Assembly: GCA_025594325.1 (NCBI GenBank) | Contig: JANHCV010000012.1 | Location: 1,391,091 to 1,455,090, forward strand | Reading direction: 5' to 3' | From: Blastocladiella emersonii ATCC 22665 | Taxonomy: Eukaryota > Blastocladiomycota > Blastocladiomycetes > Blastocladiales > Blastocladiaceae | Length of the DNA stretch: 64,000 nucleotides | Part shown: piece after piece, positions 50,127 through 60,423 of the stretch | Layout of the letters: every line of letters starts with the position of its first letter | How positions within the stretch are numbered: the stretch's first letter is position 1 | Notes under the pieces: model-generated | The model's input: the letters and a program-made list of their open reading frames with translations, nothing else | What the model was told of the DNA's origin: nothing | Database searches by the model: none | Program-made: the position numbers and the translations under genes

Positions 50127-51191
50127 ATGGCAAACTTCATCGACACGCCCGAACCCCCTGCAAAGCCGATGCTTTCGCAGCGGGCCATGGAGGCTACTCG
50201 CCTGTTCCAGGAGGCCAAGACCGCCTTCGCGGCGGGCGCGCCAGCCTCCCCGCGCTCGCCCATCGCAGAGTCGGCGTGGCAAGCCGCGTCCTCGACGAGC
50301 CGCCGAGTGGGCCGCGTCGCCAAGGCCTGGTGGACCACCGTGTCGGCTCTTCCGGCGTCGCAGCGTGCACGCGATCGGTGGGCCGTGGCGGAGCGTCATC
50401 CCGCTGTCATCTCCATGTCGGCGCGGCTTGGGCTCCCGCCGACCGCCATCGTGGCAACACTTGCCGCCGTCGCTGCCCTCCTCGTCGCCCGCGCGCCGCA
50501 CCGCGTCCTGTCGTGGTCGCTCGCGTTTGTCCCGATTGCTCGCACCATCCGCGCACTGGAAGCGCCCGCGCCGGTCACGCCGGGCACCTGGATCGCCGAT
50601 GCCGCGGCAGCGCCGCACGCCGACCTCCTCAAGACGTGGCTCGTGTTCGCTCTTCTCTCCACGTCGTGGCCTGTTCGCCGTGGCCGCCCGTCTCTCATCG
50701 GCACTCTCGTCCGCGCCGCGCTGCTGCGGCACGCCCCGGCTGTCTACTCGCAGGCGCTCCGCCCGCTTCTCGCCGTTGTGGCTCGCTCGGTTGCGCCCGG
50801 CCTGTTCGGTTTCCCGACTGCTGGCGAAAGCACAGCTGTCGGCGGCGCCGCCGATACTCTCCCCGCATGGCTGGCTCGTATCCTTGGCGTGGTCACCGCT
50901 GCGCATCCCGAGTGGAGCGACTACCTCCCGTCGTCGCCCGACGTGGTCAAGGCGTCCACGGAACTCGTCACGGGCCTCGCGCGTGCGAGCTCGATCGCCG
51001 CCGCCGGCTCCGACGAGGTGACGCCGACAGCCGCGGCGGCGGCGCCCGCTCTCCTGTCGGTCGCTGCCGGCGGCAAGCTGCCGTCCCAGTTCCTTGACGT
51101 GGACGGCGACGCTTCTTCCACGGCGCCGACCTCTACCGCGGGCCAGACCTCGACACGGGGCGCCCGTGGTGGATCGGTCATGGCTCAGTAG
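50127..51191 (+). CDS. TB2/DP1/HVA22 (REEP/Yop1)-like membrane protein
   Basis: Single exon, 354 residues from the ATG at 50127. Hydrophobic segments occur at about 110-130 (AIVATLAAVAALLVA), 140-155 (VLSWSLAFVPIARTIRALE) and 180-195 (LLKTWLVFALLSTSW). The succession of ...RTIRALE..., KTWLVFALLS and VYSQALRPLL parallels the TB2/DP1 signature (F-x-x-Ala-Ile-Glu, W-L-T-Y-W-V-V, Y-x-x-x-x-R-P). If correct it is an ER membrane-curving reticulon-like protein. The N-terminal 100 and C-terminal 100 residues are Ala/Ser/Thr-rich and variable. Confidence 0.5.
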   Translation: MANFIDTPEPPAKPMLSQRAMEATRLFQEAKTAFAAGAPASPRSPIAESAWQAASSTSRRVGRVAKAWWTTVSALPASQRARDRWAVAERHPAVISMSARLGLPPTAIVATLAAVAALLVARAPHRVLSWSLAFVPIARTIRALEAPAPVTPGTWIADAAAAPHADLLKTWLVFALLSTSWPVRRGRPSLIGTLVRAALLRHAPAVYSQALRPLLAVVARSVAPGLFGFPTAGESTAVGGAADTLPAWLARILGVVTAAHPEWSDYLPSSPDVVKASTELVTGLARASSIAAAGSDEVTPTAAAAAPALLSVAAGGKLPSQFLDVDGDASSTAPTSTAGQTSTRGARGGSVMAQ

Positions 51192-51530
51192 CGACGTGGG
51201 ATATTCGTTTATATGGTTTAGTCGAACTGGCGTGACATGCGAGAATAAGAGTGTCCCGCACACTCGGTGAGCTGAGCCGCGAGCGCGCATTCGAGTCAGC
51301 CCAGGTCGTCGATTGAGATTCTCATATTTACATGCGGTGGGACTGGACAGATCGCCAAGCCACCCGAGCATCTCGTGCTCAGGGCCGTCAGTCGCGTCAA
51401 GGCGTGTTCGTGTCCCGACTACCCATCCCTGCCTCAACGAGATGCGGATGCGCGGATCGCTGAGATTTGTACCGAGTGCCAAGCGTGTTACAAAGGCCAC
51501 TTGGCTTTATTGAGCTCACATCGCGTCCAA
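51192..51530. other. Intergenic between convergent genes
   Basis: 339 bp shared by the 3' ends of the TB2/DP1-like gene and TRM61. Lower GC than its surroundings. Nothing is recognised. Confidence 0.4.
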
Positions 51531-52533
51531 CTACGCCTCGACGCCGGCCTCGGCCTCGCGCGGGAGCATCGTCGCGAACGTCAGGAAGCTCGTGTGCCCG
51601 CGCGCAACGTTCCGCGGGCGCAGCATCGTCGCTGCAACCGCCACGTCGGGGCTCGCCTCCGCCGCAGGGACGCCCACCTTCTTGGCTTGCGGCTTCATGG
51701 TCCGCGCCGCGTCGGCCGTGCGCAGCGTCACGTTCCGCACGTCGTTCTCGCGCAGCAGGCACTCGACCATGGTCACGTCGACGAACCCGGCCGCGCGCAA
51801 CGCGTCGCACGTCCGGTCCACCTGCTCAATGCATGGCGAGAAGCAGCAGATGTAGGTCGTCGTGTCGCGGCGGAGCGCTTGTGCTGCGCTCGGCACCGCC
51901 TCCCACGGCGCGGGCAGGTCGAGGAACGCCGCGTCGACGAGGTTGGTCAGCGGGAACCCGTTCTTGCACACGTCGCGGCACTCGATCGTCACGAAGCTGC
52001 TCAGACCGTGCGCCTCAAATTCCTCGCTACACGCGTGCCGACGGGGCTCAGTCAGCACCACCGATTGTAGACCCGTGAGCCTGCTCGTGACAACCGTACC
52101 GCGCAGCATTGGTCCGCTCGGCGTGGTACTCGAACGTGTACAGGTGGCCCGTCGGTGCCACGGACCGGATGAGCGAGTGCGAGAACGACCCGGACCCTGT
52201 GCCAGACTCGAGCACCTTGCACCCGGGCTTGAGCCGCAACCGCGCCGTGATGTACGAGATGTCGGCCTGGTACAGGATCTGCGTGCGGTGCGGCAGCGAC
52301 AGCGTCCACAGCTCGGGCGTCGGGTGCAGGATGATGATGGAGCCCTGCCCGTTGTGCCCGCCGAACCGCGTGCCCCACGGCTTGCCGATGAAGTCGTCGT
52401 GCTTGAAGGAACCCGCGCGGTTGTTGAGCACAGTGCCGGCCTTGATCTGGACGGGGTGCACGTCGTTGTGCCCGCGGTACAGGATCGCCCAGTCGCCGTC
52501 GGCGATCGTCTCCGTGTACGTGGCGAAGGTCAT
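51531..52533 (-). CDS. TRM61: tRNA (adenine58-N1)-methyltransferase catalytic subunit
   Basis: Two exons, 52533-52100 and 52026-51531, give 309 residues. N-terminal beta domain: WAILYRGHNDVHPVQIKAG, GSFKHDDFIGKPWGTRF and LWTLSLPHRTQILYQADISY. The SAM site is KVLESGTGSGSFSHSL followed by GHLYTFEYHAERTNAAR, which joins EEFEAHGL in phase. CRDVCKNGF and VDAAFLDLPAPWEAV contain the D-L-P-x-P-W catalytic motif. SPCIEQV and the C-terminal strand complete the Rossmann fold. With Trm6 it makes m1A58 in tRNAs, including initiator tRNA. The intron is GTACGG...GTAG. Confidence 0.94.
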
Positions 52534-52649
52534 TTCTGCAAGTCTGTTTTCACTAGTGCTTCATGGACTGGAGGGCAGGGAAGGAGGACTTCATTGAACG
52601 ACACGACGGCAAAAGGGAGAACGAGAAAACAGGAGAGGCGCGAACAGCA

Positions 52650-53534
52650 TCACGTGGCGTCATGCGGCTCGTTGCCACTCTCGACGCGTCGCGTTTCGGC
52701 CGTCGCCGCCCCGCCTTCGAGCCCCTCGAGCCACTCGAGCAGGTCATGGCGGTGGAGCTGAACCGCGATGCGCGCGTCTTGCGGACCTGATGCATCGTCT
52801 GTGATGGCCGCGATCACGGCGACGTGCGAAGCGTCCAGCCACAGCGAGGCCGCCTGTGCGGCGCGTCCATCGGCGATTCCTCGGAGACGCTGCCAGTCCC
52901 GCGTGTTGACGAGTGGGTTCGGGTACTCGGACAACTCGATTCGCTGCAGCGGCTCCATGGCACCGTTCAGTCCGTGACCCGTCGCCTTGACAACCGCCTC
53001 CTTGTAAGCCCAGCTTGTCGCGAACGCAGCCGCCGCATCGCTTTCGCTCATGGCTGCGAGTGATCGCGACTCGGCCGGCCCAAGCAGTGGTGCATACAGC
53101 TCCAGATCGTCGCCTGCTGCATCACTGCTCGTCACATCGACGCCAATCGAGACACCGTGTGAGCTTACGGTGGCAAACACAACCCACGAGCCGTGATGCG
53201 AGAGGTTAAAGTCCACGTCCCCGCCGTCGAGAAGCGCGGGCTTTCCTCGGCCACTGGCGGGCCTTACGATCACCGCTGCGGTGCCGCCGCCTAGATCACG
53301 CAGCGCGGTCCGCATGAGCAGAGCGCCGACGGCCGTGCGGAGCTGGTCGTCGGGGCGGCGGAGGCGGTGGATGCGCTCGCGCTCCCACGCAGCCGTGCAC
53401 TCCACGACGTCGGGATCGGCGAGTGTCGTGGTCGCGCGCGGGGTCAGGTCGTCAACGAGCGCGAGCACCCTGCTCAACACACGCCCCGTGCTCACATCGC
53501 GAGGAAGTTGGATTGCATAGAGTTGCACGTTCAT
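52650..53534 (-). CDS. 4'-phosphopantetheinyl transferase (AASDHPPT/Lys5 type)
   Basis: Single exon, 294 residues from the ATG at 53534. PPTase motifs in order: GRGKPALL (substrate loop), VDFNLSHHGSWVVFA, SIGVDV (Mg-binding Asp) and FATSWAYKEAVVKATGHGL (W-x-x-K-E-A with the catalytic Glu and Lys). RRPDDQLRTAVGALLMR is the usual N-terminal element. It transfers phosphopantetheine from CoA to carrier proteins such as aminoadipate reductase of fungal lysine synthesis or fatty-acid synthase. Lies 116 bp upstream of the TRM61 start on the same strand. Confidence 0.92.
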   Translation of the reverse strand: MNVQLYAIQLPRDVSTGRVLSRVLALVDDLTPRATTTLADPDVVECTAAWERERIHRLRRPDDQLRTAVGALLMRTALRDLGGGTAAVIVRPASGRGKPALLDGGDVDFNLSHHGSWVVFATVSSHGVSIGVDVTSSDAAGDDLELYAPLLGPAESRSLAAMSESDAAAAFATSWAYKEAVVKATGHGLNGAMEPLQRIELSEYPNPLVNTRDWQRLRGIADGRAAQAASLWLDASHVAVIAAITDDASGPQDARIAVQLHRHDLLEWLEGLEGGAATAETRRVESGNEPHDAT

Positions 53535-53613
53535 TGCTTCATTCGATTCGTTATACAGGTACACAAGCTCGGCGCCGCTTTCAGAGCGACGGTGCGGCGG
53601 GGCGAGCTGCGAG

Positions 53614-55420
53614 CTAGCAGCTCCCCGCCTCGCCGTCGCCGCCCGCGCGAAGGCAGTCCCACCAGGCCGCGACGCGCTCGCCAAAGGAAAGGTTCTCAAA
53701 CGACCGGGACCAGTCCTCGAGGGCACCGTTGCCCATGGCGCGGGTCTGCGCCGAGATCGTGTCGGACGAGGCCGGCGGGTACAGGAGGCCCTGGGTAACG
53801 TGGGACTCGGCCATGGCGAGGAACTCGCTAAAAGAGAGCCGGCCATCGCCTACAAACGAGCAAAGGACAAGTGAGAGAGGCTTCTCGCGAGTCGGCGACA
53901 AGGTGGACGTACCGTTCAGGTCAAAGAGGCTGACGATCACGTCAAGCTGATAAGGGCTCAACTTGACTTCACACGCATGGCACGCGCGATCAAACACCTC
54001 TACAAGACGAGTGGGCGACGAGGTGAGCCTTGAGCGACGACATTAGAGGTCCGAGTGACGTACGCTGCTCGAGCGAGCGGTCGCGCGGAACGTCCGCGTC
54101 GTTGACGTTGTACAGGATCCGCAGCGCGGCGCCGAACCGCTCCATCTGGTGCATGAGCGAGTCGAACGCGGCAAACTCCTGTAGCGAGAGGGTGGATCCG
54201 GCCGGGCCGTGTTTGGCCTCGATCTTGCGCAGCTGCTCCAGCATCACGTCGGGGTCGTTGCGCGGCCACGACAGGGCGAGGTACCACGCGAAATCGGACG
54301 CCGACATGGCGCCATCGCGCCGAGTCGCGTGGGCCGCGTACTGCACCGTACGCAGCGAGGACTGAACAGACTCGAGGAGCGCCGTGAATTCGCCGAGCGT
54401 GAAGGCCGACTGATCTGCTGAGATTACGGTCCCAATCAGCGGCGCAGCCCACTCTTCCGCCGCCACATCAGATCGCGAGGCGGGAGTGCCGGTAAACGAA
54501 ATGGTCGAGAGTGCGCTGCGCATCTCGGCAAGCGACAGCGTTTCGTTGTGGTTGCCATTGAACAGGCGGAAAGCGAGCGTGTAAGCCGATATGGGCGTGG
54601 TCAGGAGCCGCTTGAGCGTGTCGAACTCGCACGGGCCGAGCCGACCGTCGGTGCGGCCCGAGGCGCGCGAGGCGGCCTCAGCGAGGGAAGCGATGACGCG
54701 CACGTCTGACTCGGGAAGTCGCGAGCTCGGCAGCGCTCGGGCCAGGGCGCGCATGGCGCCATCGGCGGTAAGCGTCGCGGGATCGTCCTCGCCAGCATAG
54801 CGGCGCGCGTACAGCGAGAAGAGCGACGCGCCGCCCCGCGTGGCGAGGTACTGAATCCGCTCCGCCGTGATACGATCCGCGTGCCCGTCATCTACGGCAG
54901 CGATTGACGACGACTCGGGCCCGTTCTCGCCCCCATGAGCGACGTTATGATCGCGGTGGCGCGAGAAGGGCCAGAAGCCCTCGGCGTGTACACCACGGGA
55001 CGAGGACTGCGGCAGCGCGTCGCGGATCGATGCGGTACCCGGGGCAATACGTTCATCCGAGCCGCCGTCTCGCGGTGCGTACGAGGTGGAGCCCCCGCGG
55101 TGAGGCGAGAAGCGATACCACCAAAGCTCCGACGTGATGCCAAAGAGGACCGAGATCACGCACACGGCCGCCCAGACAGGAGAGCCGCGGCGCTTGGCGC
55201 GCGGTGCGGGCGGCGCGGGACCGGTCTGAGCTGCTCCGAGAGCGTTGCCTGGCTTCTTCACGTCGCCGCCGTCGCCCGGCGAGTGCGGCGGTGGCGGGGG
55301 CGGCGGCGCCGTCGCAAGGGCCCGCGCGAGGCCCAACCGGGTCGCCGGTGGCGGCACCGTGCGCCGGGCAGCAGCAGAACGCAAGACGTGGAGGCGTGTG
55401 AGCCGATACATTTGCTTCAT
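53614..55420 (-). CDS. MICU1: Mitochondrial calcium uptake regulator, MICU family
   Basis: Three exons, 55420-54064, 53999-53913 and 53849-53614, give 559 residues. Arg-rich presequence (LTRLHVLRSAAARR), Pro run, then one membrane-like segment near 83-103 (VWAAVCVISVLFGITSELWW). RITAERIQYLATRG is followed by a helical core. EF-hand 1 is FRLFNGNHNETLSLAEM, with Asn instead of Asp at loop position 1. EF-hand 2 is split by intron 2 and splices to FDLNGDGRLSFSEFLAM, a canonical loop. The spacing of the two EF-hands fits MICU. It should sense cytosolic calcium and gate the uniporter at the inner membrane. Confidence 0.85.
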
Positions 55421-55935
55421 GGACTTGCAGGGAGAGAGAGAGAAGAAGCTGATGTGGCGAACGGCGCGCCTGATGAAGGGGCGCGCGCCCCTCCGGCCTT
55501 CCTCCTCCCGTCACCACTCAATGAAACGAAACTCTCTGCAATGTATCGAGAACCATGCGCAGGCCTCTAGGCTTGCGGCACTCGGATGGGCCTGTCGCGC
55601 GCGATCGGCGCGCCGCCGCACCTGTCCTCCCTCCTCGTTTCGCGCTGGCCGCCGCCGATCTTCCCGCATGACCATGCGCACGCGTCCGTCGCGTCTCGGA
55701 TGAGCGTGTTGCTCTCCCGTGCTCCTCTCTGTAACGAGCGGCCGCCGAGATGTGCATTGCCTCGCGCCCGTTCGCGCCCGCCGCGTTCAAGCAGCCGTCG
55801 TACGTGACACTTGTCAGCTCGCACTAGCACTCGGATCGCGCGATCCTCATTCCTCGCACCCGTTTGTGAACTTGGTAGGAGTCCAATCATACATTTTGCG
55901 TCACACCCCTTCACGCAGGGACAGGCGGCGGCTCT
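55421..55935. other. Promoter side of MICU and possible element 5' flank
   Basis: No intact coding sequence. CTGCAAGTCC lies directly before the MICU ATG, and CTCTGCAATG near 55536 resembles the start-proximal motif. The 5' boundary of the retroelement falls somewhere near the right end. Confidence 0.35.
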
Positions 55936-55971
55936 GACGCGCGTCGCTGCGCGGCCATCAGCAAGACGCGT

Positions 55972-58045
55972 TTGCGCCGCTCGAGCACATCGGCAACGAC
56001 CTGTGGGACGGGCTCGTTGCCGCGAGAACGTCCAAGGAGCTATCCCGCGCGCGTCGCACACGGCGCTGCTCGCCCTGTTCACGCCGTGCCTGCGCACGCG
56101 GTCCGCGCCCGCGTCGTGGAAGACGGGCCTCATCTACCTGATCCCCAAGACGAGCGCCGGGTTCACGGGCAACGCGACCAACTCGCGCCCCATCACGCTG
56201 CTCGAGACCGCCTCCAAAGTGCTCATGAAGATCCTGCTCGAGCGCATGCACCCGGTCCTGCGCGAGCACGACGTCCTGCAGGGCGCGCGGTACTCGGCGC
56301 TCCCGGGCACCGACACGGCGACGCCGATCGCGATCCTGCACGCCGCCGCGCTCAAGGCGCGCACGGAGGACGGTCCGCTGTGGGCCTACTTCGGGGACAA
56401 GTCCAAGGCGTTCGACTCGGTTCCGCACGCCCTGCTCAAGCGCGCCATGCGGCGCATGCTACACGGGCGCACCGCGCGCGTGCTCGCGGCGTACGGCCCG
56501 TCGGACGAGGTCCGCATCGAGCGCGGGTTCCCGCAGGGCGCCGTCGAGTTGCCCCTGCTGTGAACCTGTGCGAGATCAACCGGCTCACGGTCGAGGCGGG
56601 CGACGCCGACCACGACGAGGACGCGCGCGGGTTCGGCATCACGCTCGAGGCCGGGTCGGGACTGCGCCACGTCGGGCCCAACCGCGGGTTTGCGGTGCCG
56701 CCGTTCACGTTTCGCGCGTCGCACCGCCAGCTCGACACGCTCCGCGTCGCCGCCGTCGCCTACATGGACGACGCCGTTTTCTATGCATCGGACCGCGACC
56801 ACCTGCAACGCATCGTCGATATCGTGGACGACTTCAACGAGCTCACGCGCATCAACGCGAACCCGGCAAAGGGTGCGGTCCTCCGCATGCTCTCCAAGTG
56901 GGACGGCGGCGCGCTCACGGGCGGGCCCAACGACCCGCGGAACGCGCCCATCGTCGTGCGCGGTGTCTCCGTCCCCTGGGTCGGCAAGTCGTCCCGCTAC
57001 CTGGGCGTGTTCATTGACCACGCCATGCTCGGCCGCGAAGCAGCCAATACGTGCCTCGCCCTGCTCAAGGACCGCCGCATCACGGGCAAGGCCGCTGTGT
57101 ACCTGCTCAATGCCGTCTTCTTCCCGGCCGCGGCGTACCGCTCGCTGTTCCACGTGCCGTCGCTCGCGCAGCTCGACCGCATCGGCCAGTCGGCGCGCGC
57201 GCTCGTGCGCCGCAAGTACAAGCTGCCCAACACGTTCCCCACGGCCATGCTGCACGACCGCGACATCATCGGCCTGCATTCGCTCGCCGACCTGATCACG
57301 CAGCAGCACGTCACCGACCTGTGCGTGATGCTCAACGACCCGCGCCCGCACGGCGTGCCTGCGCGCTACGAGCTCAGCATCCTCCAGTTCCAGACGCAGT
57401 GCGCGTTCTCGCCGCTCGAGCGGCCCGACCTCGCGCTCGTGCTCATGTCCAGCCAGCTGCCGTGCGTGTGGTTCGACAACGTGGTGCTGCTCACGCGGCG
57501 GCGCAAGTTGTCGATCGTGGACCGCCGCCGCGACTACAACCTCATCGTCGCCGGCAACTGCATGCCCACGGTCCTCGTCGTGCCCGAGATGACGGTGCGC
57601 GGCAAGAGGAACCAGGACCGCGTCTGGACCAAGAACCTGATCCGGTTGCTGCCCCTGTACACGCTCGAGACGCTGCTCGAGTACCCGCCCGACAACGACG
57701 ACGGCCTCATCGGGCGCAAGTACACGCTGCCGATGCTCCGCCGCATGGAGACCAAGGACGTGCAGCAGCTCGTCAAGAAGTTCCGCGTGCCGCTCACGGA
57801 AAAGGGCAACGCGCACATGAACGCCGACGACCGCCGCGTCGCCCGGATCCTGCTCGACGTGGCGAACCGCAACCACGCCCGGATCACGGACATCAGTCAT
57901 GGCCGGGAAATGTACCCGCCCGCGCCGCCCATGGACGACGATCCGCCCGCGCCCGCCGGCGCGCCGCCGCTCGTCTTCCGCCACACCCGCCCCCGCCGCG
58001 CCGCCGCGCCCGTCGATCCTGTCCGCGCCGTCGGGTCTGAGATCC
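55972..58045 (+). pseudogene. Reverse transcriptase, frameshifted
   Basis: The RT palm is split between frames: motifs A and B in one frame to 56563, then NLCEINRLTVEAGD through YMDD and onward in another to about 58045. The catalytic Asp of motif A and the YMDD pair are present. After the palm come WVGKSSRYLGVFIDH, KAAVYLLNAVFFPAAAYRS and IGQSARALVRRKYKLPN, typical of the LINE thumb region. The downstream connection (residues around FSPLERPDLALVLM to the RNase H) is continuous. Inactive as it stands because of the frame breaks. Confidence 0.75.
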
Positions 58046-58642
58046 TCCCACCCTGGGCAACATCGTCGCCGCGTACGCGGACGGCTGGTACGACGCGGAC
58101 CGCCCGGGCCCCGAGGGCGTCGCACGCGCGGGCTCCGCCGCCGTGTTCCCGCTGCCCGACGGCTACGACACGGCCACACGCTTTGCTGCCGACTGCCGCG
58201 CGGCCGCCAACGGCGTCACGGACGACGACGTGGGCCACATCGCCGCCGCCAAGCTGCCGCCCGGCCCGTTCTCGTCGACGCCCGCCGAGATCCACGCGTT
58301 CGTCCTCGCCGTGTCGCAGGTCGCCGCCGGGACCGCGCTGCACGTCTACTCGGACTCGCAGGCCGCCATCGAGGCCGCGCACACGCAGCTCTCGCTGACG
58401 GCGACGGTGCGCCAGCGCGTCCGGTGCGCGTCGAGAGACCTGTGGTCCGCGCTCCGCCACGCGCTGCGCGACCGCAACGTCAAGGTCACCTTCTCGTGGG
58501 TCCGCGGCCAGGCCGACGATCCGACCACGCCCAACAACGCCGCCAACTGCGCCGCCAAGGCCGCGGCGAACCAGCTATCCGCCACCGATGCGTACTTTTC
58601 GAAACGCACGCGCGCCGGGTCGGACCTCCACCACGTCCCCGA
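58046..58642 (+). pseudogene. RNase H type I domain, frameshifted
   Basis: Reads AYADGWYD (first Asp), TPAEIHAFVLAV (Glu), LHVYSDSQAAIEAAH (second Asp) and FSWVRGQADDP, then PNNAANCAAKAAAN where the last catalytic Asp is normally in an N-x-x-A-D context. Frame differs from the RT before it and from the next segment, which begins after a T6 run at 58643-58648. Removing one T would restore continuity into FFDHEIGG. Confidence 0.7.
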
Positions 58643-59262
58643 CTTTTTTCGACCACGAGATTGGCGGCGACCCGCGCAAGTTCATGCGCGACCTCGCGCA
58701 GGCCGAGTGCCGCGACGCGGTGCTCGCCGAGAACGTAGCGTACCTCGAGCTCGCGCAGCCGCCGCCGCCCGCGCCCGAGCCTGGACCCGCCAACGCCGCT
58801 GCGGCCGCTGCTGTGTTCGCGACCCGCGTCGCGGCGATCCCTGCCTGGGCAATCGCGCGCCGCGACGCAAAGGAGGTCGGCCAGCCGATCCCGGGCGAGG
58901 ACGCGCTGCTGCCGCCTCTCGACTTGCCCGCCGCCGCCGCGGCCCGCCTGTCCGCCTGCGCCATCACGCGGGGCGCGGTACACGCGTGTCGCGAGTTCTT
59001 GGGCAGCCCGGCCGCCGCCGCCGCCGCGACCGTGCTCCACCCGCTCCCGTCCCCGCGCCGCCTCGCCGCTCAGCTGTACGACGCCGCCGCGTCGCTGCTG
59101 CGCTCGCGCATGTGGGTGCTGTTCGTCAAGTCCCAGGCCGACGCCCGGGTCCAGACGCCGCACCGCAACGCTCGGTACCGCCGCCGCCGCACCAAACGAG
59201 TGCACCCGCTCGCGCCCGCGCGCCAGCGCCCACGCGTTGAGACCCGCGACCACCCGCAGGGC

Positions 59263-60207
59263 CAGGCCCGCGCCGACGTCGGGCTCGTTGGCGACACGTT
59301 TGCGCTCGCCGCCGCCGGGTACACGTTGACGGTCGACGCGCTCCAGCTGCTCCGCCATTTCGCCAACGAGCGCGAGTACATTGCCCTCAACGCCGTGGCC
59401 GAGAAGCTCGCGCACGTCAAGACGGTGTGGGCGCTCAAGGGCGACGCGGTCAACGACCAGCTCGCGGCGCTGTCGCGCACCATCTTCGCGCCCACAGCGG
59501 ACCGCGTCGGGTGGGACTTCCCCGAGGGCGAGTCGCAGCTTGACGCGCTGCTCCGCCAGCTCGTCGTGTCGGTGGCCGGGCTCAACGGCGACAAGGAGGT
59601 GGTGGCCCAGGCCAAGGCGCGCTTCGCCCGGTTCGTCCAGGGCGACGCCACGGCCGTGCACCCGAACCTGCGCGGTGCCGTGTACGCGATCGTGCTCAAG
59701 AACGCGGCCGTCGGCTCGCGCACCGAGTTCGACGCCGTCAAGGCCATCTGGGAGAACGAGCCCCTGTCGGCCGACCAGCGCCTCGCCGCGCTCGGCGCCC
59801 TCGGCCGCGTCCCCGACACCAAGCTCATGGCCGAGCTGCTCGAGTACTCGCTCAAGGGCGGCAAGGTGCGCCCGCAGGACTTCATGTACCCGCTGCGCTC
59901 GGTCGCGGGCAACCCCAAGGGCCGCGCGCTGGCGTGGAAGTTTGTCCAGGACAACTGGGCCCAGCTCGAGGCGCAGTTCAAGGGCTCGCTGTCGCTACTC
60001 GCGCACTGCGTCGGCATCGCCGCCGACTGGGCCGACGCCGAGTTCGCCGACCGCGAGGTCGAGGGCTTCTTCGCCGGCAAGGACACCAACCACGTCGTCG
60101 ACCGGGCCATCCAGCAGACGCTCGAGAAGATCCGCGCCCAGGCCACCTGGCTCAACCGCGACCGCGACGCCGTCGCCGCCTGGCTCGCCGCCAACGTCCA
60201 GAACTAG
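59263..60207 (+). pseudogene. C-terminal fragment of an M1 aminopeptidase (ERAP1_C domain)
   Basis: About 314 residues, open to a normal stop. VGLVGDTFALAAAGYTLTVD matches the start of the ERAP1_C-type helical domain of puromycin-sensitive or Aap1-like aminopeptidases. RLAALGALGRVPDTKLMAEL, KVRPQDFMYPLRSVAGNPKG and AWKFVQDNWAQLEAQF, and the end DAVAAWLAANV, agree through the C-terminus. The catalytic HExxH domain is absent: the retroelement lies directly upstream and is joined in frame. Probably a gene broken by insertion or rearrangement. Codon use is normal, so the loss may be recent. TGTAAGAAAAC follows at about 60267. Confidence 0.8.
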
Positions 60208-60423
60208 GCCGATGCCGCGCTGGATCAGATCGAGATGAGGAGGAAGAAGAGTTTTGTAACGGTGCAATGTAAGAAAACGGATTGTGTTGAACAGTCGGCT
60301 ACGCAGCGACAAGAGAAGGAACAGCCCGCGCGTGGCGCGTGGCGACTGGCGCCGCGGCACCTCGCAATCCGCTCTCTCCCCGCCTCAGCGCTCCTCCATC
60401 CTCACGCCGAAGCACTTGCAGCA

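Larger units (their letters stand above)
55936..59262 (+). mobile_element. Decayed LINE-type retrotransposon, 5'-truncated
   Basis: Contains a non-LTR-type reverse transcriptase (fingers TGLIYLIPKTS and NSRPITLLETASKVL, motif A YFGDKSKAFDSVPH, motif B GFPQG, motif C AYMDDAVFYAS), then a long C-terminal domain and a type I RNase H. Reading frame changes at about 56000-56040, 56555, 58045 and 58640, so no full ORF remains. No LTRs, poly(A) tail or target-site duplication were found. Ends are approximate: the left end is where RT-like sequence starts, the right end where aminopeptidase homology begins. The endonuclease and ORF1 regions are absent. Confidence 0.75.

Noticed and set aside
58588-60207. 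539-residue frame as a real chimeric gene
   Set aside because: It begins inside a retroelement after a frame break and joins half an aminopeptidase; treated as a fusion of remnants unless transcripts show otherwise.
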